64,000 bases of DNA from Arenimonas maotaiensis (GTDB taxonomy: Bacteria; Pseudomonadota; Gammaproteobacteria; Xanthomonadales; Xanthomonadaceae). A program made the position numbers and the translations under genes. The notes under the pieces were generated by a model. The model was not told where the DNA came from. It saw nothing but the letters and a program-made list of their open reading frames with translations, and ran no database searches. Below are positions 59,490 through 64,000 of this stretch, piece after piece (position 1 is the stretch's first letter; each line of letters begins with the position of its first letter). Location of the stretch: the NCBI RefSeq assembly GCF_014638745.1, contig NZ_BMFO01000002.1, positions 62,001 through 126,000 on the forward strand. The letters are read 5' to 3'.

Positions 59490-60572
59490 TCAGGCCGCGT
59501 CCATGGTCGGATAATCGGTATAGCCCTTGGCGCCCGGCGTATAGAACGTGGACGGGTCGGCGGCGTTGAGCGGCGCACCGGCCTTGATGCGCGCCGGCAG
59601 ATCCGGATTGGCCAGGAACGCGGTGCCGAACGCGACCGCGTCCAGCGTGCCGGCGGCGATCGCCTCGGCCGCTTCGTCCGCGCCATAGCCCATGTTGCCG
59701 ACCAGCACGCCGCGGTAGTTCTCGCGCGCGGCGGTCATCACGTCGCCTTGTTGCTGGCCGTAGAAATCGCCGCGCATCACGTGCAGATAGGCCAGGTTGA
59801 AATCGTTCAGGCGCTTGGCCAGCCAGGCGGTCAGACCGACCGGATCGCTGTCGCGCATGCTGTTGTAGCCGTTCAGCGGCGAGATGCGCACGCCCACGCG
59901 CGTGCTGTCCCAGACCTGGCAGACCGCTTCCACCACCTCCAGCAGCAGGCGCGCGCGGTTTTCCACCGGGCCGCCGTACGGGCCGCTGCGGGTGTTCGAG
60001 CCGTCGCGCAGGAATTCGTCGAGCAGGTAGCCGTTGGCGCCGTGCACTTCCACGCCGTCGAAGCCGGCGGCCTTGGCGTTCTCGGCGGCTTGGCGGAAGC
60101 CGGCCACGATGCCGGGTAGTTCGGCATCGTCCAGCGCGCGCGGCACCGGGTACGGCAGTTTGCCCTCGGGCGTGTGCACTTCGTATTCGGTGATCGCCAG
60201 CGCGCTCGGCGCCACCGCCTGCTTGCCGCAGTTCAATGCCGGATGGCAGGCGCGGCCGCCGTGCCAGATCTGCAGGAAGATGCGGCCGCCCTTGGCGTGT
60301 ACCGCATCGGTGACCTTGCGCCAGCCGCCGATCTGTTCCTGCGAGTAGATGCCCGGCTCCTGCCAGAACGCCGAGTGGCCCTCCATCGCCATGGTCGCTT
60401 CGGCGATCAGCAGGCCGCCACTGGCGCGCTGCGCGTAGTGTTCGGCCATCAACTCGTTCGGCAGATGCGCTTCGCCGGCGCGTGCGCGGGTCAGCGGCGC
60501 CATCCAGATGCGGTTGGCCAGTTCGAGCGTGCCGAGTGCGATCGGCGTGAATAGCGGTGCGGTGTCGGTCAT
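59490..60572 (-). CDS. Old Yellow Enzyme-family alkene reductase
   Basis: 360 residues, FMN-dependent ene-reductase (NemA-like). Motifs: NRIWMAPLTRARA, LQIWHGGRACHP, the substrate-binding EVHGANGYLLDEFLRDGSN near residue 180, RSGPYGGPVENRARLLLEV and FGTAFLANPDLPARI. Reduces activated C=C bonds of electrophiles, likely for detoxification. GAAGGA precedes the ATG. No regulator gene is next to it. Confidence 0.94.
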   Translation of the reverse strand: MTDTAPLFTPIALGTLELANRIWMAPLTRARAGEAHLPNELMAEHYAQRASGGLLIAEATMAMEGHSAFWQEPGIYSQEQIGGWRKVTDAVHAKGGRIFLQIWHGGRACHPALNCGKQAVAPSALAITEYEVHTPEGKLPYPVPRALDDAELPGIVAGFRQAAENAKAAGFDGVEVHGANGYLLDEFLRDGSNTRSGPYGGPVENRARLLLEVVEAVCQVWDSTRVGVRISPLNGYNSMRDSDPVGLTAWLAKRLNDFNLAYLHVMRGDFYGQQQGDVMTAARENYRGVLVGNMGYGADEAAEAIAAGTLDAVAFGTAFLANPDLPARIKAGAPLNAADPSTFYTPGAKGYTDYPTMDAA

Positions 60573-60824
60573 GCGGGGATCCTTCAGGGATAAGTTGGAA
60601 TAAAGCTGTTCTGCAGTTGGTGGTGATGGGGCGTGCTTTCAAGGCCGCCATCGCGCGCGCTGCGCCATCCTTCACGCCTGCTTCACCCGCGCAGGCGGTT
60701 TCACGCGCCGCGCACGCCGTCACCACAACACGCTCACGCCGATATGACGCGGCCTGCACGGTACGTGCGGCACCGTATGCCGGTGCACAGCGCACATCCC
60801 TTCCGCAACAGAAAAGGAAATGCC
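60573..60824. other. Non-coding gap between divergent ene-reductase and fasciclin genes
   Basis: No gene or clear promoter was recognised here. Short inverted pieces (CGGT/ACCG) occur near 60760-60790. Readings across it lack a start signal and have shadow-like composition. Confidence 0.4.
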
Positions 60825-61325
60825 ATGAAGCTGATGAATAAAACCCTGCTCGCCCTGATGATCGCCTTCGGCGCCACCGCCGCCTCCGCCCACAACCACG
60901 GCGGCAAGACCGAAGCGGCCGGCACCGTGGTCGCGGTCGCCGCCGGCAATCCGGATTTCTCCACGCTGGTGACCGCGGTCAAAGCCGCCGGCCTGGTGGA
61001 TACGCTGAACGGCAACGGTCCGTTCACCGTGTTCGCGCCGACCAACGCCGCGTTCGCCAAGCTGCCGGCCGGCACCGTGGAGAACCTGCTGAAGCCGGAG
61101 AACAAGGACACGCTGGTCGCCGTGCTCACCTACCACGTGGTGCCGGGCAAGGTCACCGCCGCCGACGTGGTCAAGCTGGACACCGCCACCACCGTCAACG
61201 GCAAGGCCGCCGACATCACCGTGGCCGGCGGCGCGGTCAAGATCGACGGCGCCAACGTGACCGCCACCGACATCAAGGCCAGCAACGGCGTGATCCACGT
61301 GATCGACAGCGTAATCCTACCGTAA
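60825..61325 (+). CDS. Secreted fasciclin (FAS1) domain protein
   Basis: 166 residues. Signal peptide 1-22 (ends ASA), then HNHGGKTEA, and one FAS1 domain: [47 protein letters not shown], and [13 protein letters not shown] at the end. FAS1 domains act in adhesion; in bacteria single-domain secreted forms are common but their ligands are unknown. AAAAGGAAA ribosome-binding site upstream of ATG 60825. Confidence 0.94.
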   Translation: MKLMNKTLLALMIAFGATAASAHNHGGKTEAAGTVVAVAAGNPDFSTLVTAVKAAGLVDTLNGNGPFTVFAPTNAAFAKLPAGTVENLLKPENKDTLVAVLTYHVVPGKVTAADVVKLDTATTVNGKAADITVAGGAVKIDGANVTATDIKASNGVIHVIDSVILP

Positions 61326-61346
61326 TTCAGCGCCATCTCAAAACGG

Positions 61347-61372
61347 AAAAAGCGGCCGTATGGCCGCTTTTT
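61347..61372. terminator. Bidirectional intrinsic terminator after the fasciclin gene
   Basis: AAAAAGCGGCC and GGCCGCTTTTT flank a four-base loop. A-tract and T-tract on both sides let it work for the fasciclin gene (plus) and for the small gene at 61399 (minus). Confidence 0.93.
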
Positions 61373-61398
61373 CATTATCGAGCAGGAGCTCGCCGTCG

Positions 61399-61779
61399 TT
61401 AGCGGTTAAGCTCGCTCTTTAATTCCTCGGTCATGCGCGCAAATTCCTGTTCCCAATCTTTGCCCTGTTCGGCGAAAAACGCCTGCACGCCCATCAGGCC
61501 ATCGCGTATGTCCTCCGGGCACAGCTCCGGGTCTGCGCGTACCTGTTCCTGGCTGAAAATCAGGGCGTAACCGTCGTCCAATTCCAGATAGATTCCGTCA
61601 CTACGCTCGATGAGTTTTCCTTCTAGCGCGTGAAAAGCGTGGTTGCAGCCATAGGGGTCCAGATACGAATCTTCCAGCCAGGCGAAACCGGATTTGGTCG
61701 GCCAGGTGAAGGCTGCGATCCGGGTGTGAATATTGTCGGGTCGGTTGATCCAGATGACGGCTGGCGCAGGCAGTTTCAA
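61399..61779 (-). CDS. Small protein translationally coupled to the type ISP enzyme
   Basis: 126 residues. Reads (L/M)KLPAPAVIWINRPDN, an acidic Glu/Asp-rich C-terminal half and a closing helical stretch (DWEQEFARMTEELKSELNR). The start is inferred as TTG at 61779: it overlaps the methyltransferase stop (TTGA) and has GGTGGAG about seven bases upstream inside the methyltransferase's last codons. No ATG lies nearby. No family recognised. Position suggests an accessory or immunity-like partner of the restriction enzyme, which is inference. Confidence 0.72.
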   Translation of the reverse strand: MKLPAPAVIWINRPDNIHTRIAAFTWPTKSGFAWLEDSYLDPYGCNHAFHALEGKLIERSDGIYLELDDGYALIFSQEQVRADPELCPEDIRDGLMGVQAFFAEQGKDWEQEFARMTEELKSELNR

Positions 61780-64000
61780 TGCGTGTCTCCACCGAGCTTC
61801 ATGCTGATGGTCTTCATGATCCGGTCTGTTTCCGCCAAGATCTTCAGGATTTTCTGGTAGTGCTTCACGTCGTCGAACGACAACGCGCGGCCTTTGCGGT
61901 CTTTCAGCCATTTCTGGGCCGGCTGGTAGCCGCCGATGTAGAAATCCCAGGAAACTGGCGGCACGTTCTCGAAGTATTGCTGGGCGTTGATCCAGATTTT
62001 GCCGCCTTCAAAGCGGGCTTTCTCCACGGTTGAATCGCCTTCGCCTTTCAGGGCGTACGGCGTGGTGCCGATGGCCGAAGCGTCCATCAGGTGCAATTTG
62101 CGCAGCTGGCCGCCTTTATCAGACACGTCCCAGAACTCATCCGGGCTGGAAGGCCAGGGAATGCGCGGGAAATCCGTTTTCAGGAATTCAGCATAGGTTT
62201 CGCGGTAGGCGGGGCAATGCAGTGCGCCATAGATATAGTCGAAAACTGCCATTTCATCAGGCTGCCCATGTTTTGGGTGGGCGGCCAATTTTTTTAGCTG
62301 GGAATAAATATTTGCATTGAAATTAACGCGGTGATTACCTTCAATAATTTCATTATTTGCGGAAATATATAGTGGTGCAACGTAGCCGCGTTCTTTAGAC
62401 TTGTTTGAAATATAGCTATCATCAGTGATGGAATTACAAATAAAAACGTGTGACCAATTTGGGCTTGTGCTTTGTCTGCAAATATCTATGGCTATATTGT
62501 CATTTGGCAATAAGTGTTGCATGACTTCATTTCGCGGATTGCAGTGAAATCCTTTAGATATTCCTGTGTAATGCGTCCAGCGATAGTCAAATGGCCTATA
62601 AGCAATCGGTTTCAAATTGCTTGGAGAAATATTCTTCAGAATGTCTTGTTGAGCGCCAATGATGCTCCAATCTCTAGCGTCAGGACCAAGATCATATCTT
62701 TCTCGCGCTTCATCCGGCGATAAAGTAATAAATTCTTTAATTCGGTTTGCAAGTCTATCTTTATCAATGTCTATCGTTAAAGAGTCTCGTGCGGTCACAA
62801 TGCCGACGGAGTTAACTGGCATAAAATTCTGAAATTCAAAACCATTTTGGTACAAAGATTCAAGGCCAAAGTCGCGACTCACAAATGCAAATTGAGGCGA
62901 TTTACAGGTCAAATTATTCCATTTGATATTTTTAACACTGCCATCTAGTAAAGAGCTATATTTTTTTGTTCTATCGCCCCAAAAATCGGAATGAAAAACT
63001 TGAGATAAATCTTCAATGCCTTTCTTTTCCTTATTTTTCAGCGCGATGATAATTGAAACGCCCTGCTGGATATCAAATACATTTTTATCTTGACTGCCGT
63101 CTGGCGAAACCTCTCTCTTCTTATAGTTTCCATGCAAATCAATAACATAAATTTTGTGGAATGTTTTCAGTAGATGCCAGCGCATGCCGCGGAAAGTCGG
63201 ATTGTCCAAATAGCCGTGATTGGTAATAAAGCCCAGAACGCCTTCTCCGTTCTTTTCAATCAGATATTCTGAAAAGCGAATGAACTTCACATAATCATCG
63301 TTAATCCACTTCGGGTTGCGCTCTTTCAGCTTTTCTTTGCCGCCGGGCTCCTTCTTATACGCATCCATCAAGCCCATTATCCAGTTGCCTTTGTTGGCGC
63401 TTTCCCCGGAGTAGGGCGGGTTGCCAATGATGCACATAATCGGCATGTCACGCTTCACCGTATTGGCTTCCCTCACTTCATTGGAAAGCCACTGCGCAAA
63501 CGGCAGAGTCTGGTTGGCGGGTTCCGCCTCTTCCAACGAGTTGGTGAGATACACGCCCAAACGCGGTGATTTATCTCCTGTCGGCTTGTAGCCCAGCTCG
63601 GTCAGGATCATGTCCAGCTTCATGTGGCACATGGCATAAGACGCCATCAGCAGCTCGAAACCGTGCAGGCGCGGTATCAGGTCCTTTTCGATGTATTGCG
63701 ACCACATGCCTTCGGCCACGTTTTTGACTTTCGGCGCGATCTGCTTGATGGCCTCGGCCAGGAACGTGCCGGTTCCGGTGGCCGGGTCCAAAATCTGTAC
63801 CCGATGCACGTCTTTCTTGGTGGTGACGCGTTTGCCTTTCTTGTCAGTCTGGCCGATATCCCAGTCGATCGTGACTTTAGAGGTGTCGGCCAAGCCGTCC
63901 GGCAGACCGAATTCGGTCTGCAGCACCTCATCCACCGCACGCACGATGAAATTCACCACCGGCTCCGGGGTGTACCAGACGCCGCGCGCCTTGCGCTTGG
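61776..64000 (-). CDS. Type ISP restriction-modification enzyme (C-terminal 741 residues; runs off right edge)
   Basis: The visible part starts with RKARGVWYTPEPVVNFIVRAVDE near the edge, the usual lead-in to an N6-adenine methyltransferase. Motif I is DPATGTGTFL and motif IV is NPPYSGES. The rest matches the target-recognition and C-terminal region of type ISP (LlaBIII-like) single-chain enzymes, in which an N-terminal Mrr-type nuclease and a helicase precede; those parts would lie past 64000. Positions about 62270-63180 are clearly AT-rich compared with both sides, so the gene is a mosaic. Possible defence system. Confidence 0.88.
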   Translation of the reverse strand, partial: KRKARGVWYTPEPVVNFIVRAVDEVLQTEFGLPDGLADTSKVTIDWDIGQTDKKGKRVTTKKDVHRVQILDPATGTGTFLAEAIKQIAPKVKNVAEGMWSQYIEKDLIPRLHGFELLMASYAMCHMKLDMILTELGYKPTGDKSPRLGVYLTNSLEEAEPANQTLPFAQWLSNEVREANTVKRDMPIMCIIGNPPYSGESANKGNWIMGLMDAYKKEPGGKEKLKERNPKWINDDYVKFIRFSEYLIEKNGEGVLGFITNHGYLDNPTFRGMRWHLLKTFHKIYVIDLHGNYKKREVSPDGSQDKNVFDIQQGVSIIIALKNKEKKGIEDLSQVFHSDFWGDRTKKYSSLLDGSVKNIKWNNLTCKSPQFAFVSRDFGLESLYQNGFEFQNFMPVNSVGIVTARDSLTIDIDKDRLANRIKEFITLSPDEARERYDLGPDARDWSIIGAQQDILKNISPSNLKPIAYRPFDYRWTHYTGISKGFHCNPRNEVMQHLLPNDNIAIDICRQSTSPNWSHVFICNSITDDSYISNKSKERGYVAPLYISANNEIIEGNHRVNFNANIYSQLKKLAAHPKHGQPDEMAVFDYIYGALHCPAYRETYAEFLKTDFPRIPWPSSPDEFWDVSDKGGQLRKLHLMDASAIGTTPYALKGEGDSTVEKARFEGGKIWINAQQYFENVPPVSWDFYIGGYQPAQKWLKDRKGRALSFDDVKHYQKILKILAETDRIMKTISMKLGGDTH

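Overview
The window is a 64 kb stretch of a GC-rich (mostly above 65% G+C) gammaproteobacterial chromosome. Gene content and order fit the Xanthomonadales/Lysobacterales: rpsU-yqeY-dnaG divergent from tsaD-folB-folK, a plant-type glutamate-cysteine ligase, a pteridine reductase next to MidA, a TPR-sulfotransferase, and a TldD/MoxR/DUF58/Bat cluster. Genus cannot be fixed by reading alone. Almost everything is ordinary chromosome. There are no rRNA or tRNA genes, insertion sequences, prophage genes or CRISPR arrays. About sixty protein genes are called, two of them cut by the window edges (dnaG on the left, a type ISP restriction-modification enzyme on the right).

Layout. 1-3.4 kb: replication, translation and folate genes. 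3.4-5.2 kb: two tandem exported paralogues and a TerB/DUF697-like protein. 5.3-11.4 kb: PCu(A)C copper chaperone, pteridine reductase, MidA, VanZ-like protein, CCA-adding enzyme and Slt lytic transglycosylase. 11.4-14 kb: TauE-type exporter and TPR-sulfotransferase. 14-18.4 kb: EEP hydrolase, dsbA, cytochrome c4, engB (an order also known from Pseudomonas) and gshA. 18.4-19.4 kb: an SGNH hydrolase and YjdM. 19.43-19.81 kb: an AT-rich gene-free island with a palindrome, a promoter, a hairpin with a pyrimidine-rich loop and an intrinsic terminator, read as a candidate small RNA or attenuated leader.

19.8-36.4 kb is the most remarkable part. A hybrid histidine kinase overlaps an HD-GYP response regulator. 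Nine closely packed co-directional genes follow: two Tat-signal TldD metalloproteases (a recent tandem duplication), a TldE/PmbA partner without a signal peptide, a DUF4159 protein, a MoxR ATPase, DUF58, BatA-like, DUF4175-like and a large membrane protein. This looks like a cell-envelope peptide-processing system driven by a MoxR chaperone and placed next to c-di-GMP signalling.

36.4-41.7 kb: a three-helix membrane protein, an APH-like kinase with an acyl-CoA dehydrogenase, and a DUF1415-GGDEF operon. Two promoters here, with well-formed -35/-10 boxes, carry CRP/Clp-type palindromes in repressing positions, and the GGDEF protein has an unusual GGGEF signature. 41.7-48 kb: a secreted amidohydrolase operon in which the middle member lacks the metal motif. 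48-51.9 kb: AMP nucleosidase, a lipoprotein, an SGNH hydrolase, nnrD and rsgA. 52-59.4 kb: malic enzyme, pyruvate dehydrogenase E1, an M28 peptidase and RsuA. 59.5-61.3 kb: an Old Yellow Enzyme and a fasciclin protein. 61.4 kb to the end: a mosaic, partly AT-rich type ISP restriction-modification gene with a small translationally coupled partner, the best candidate for recently acquired DNA.
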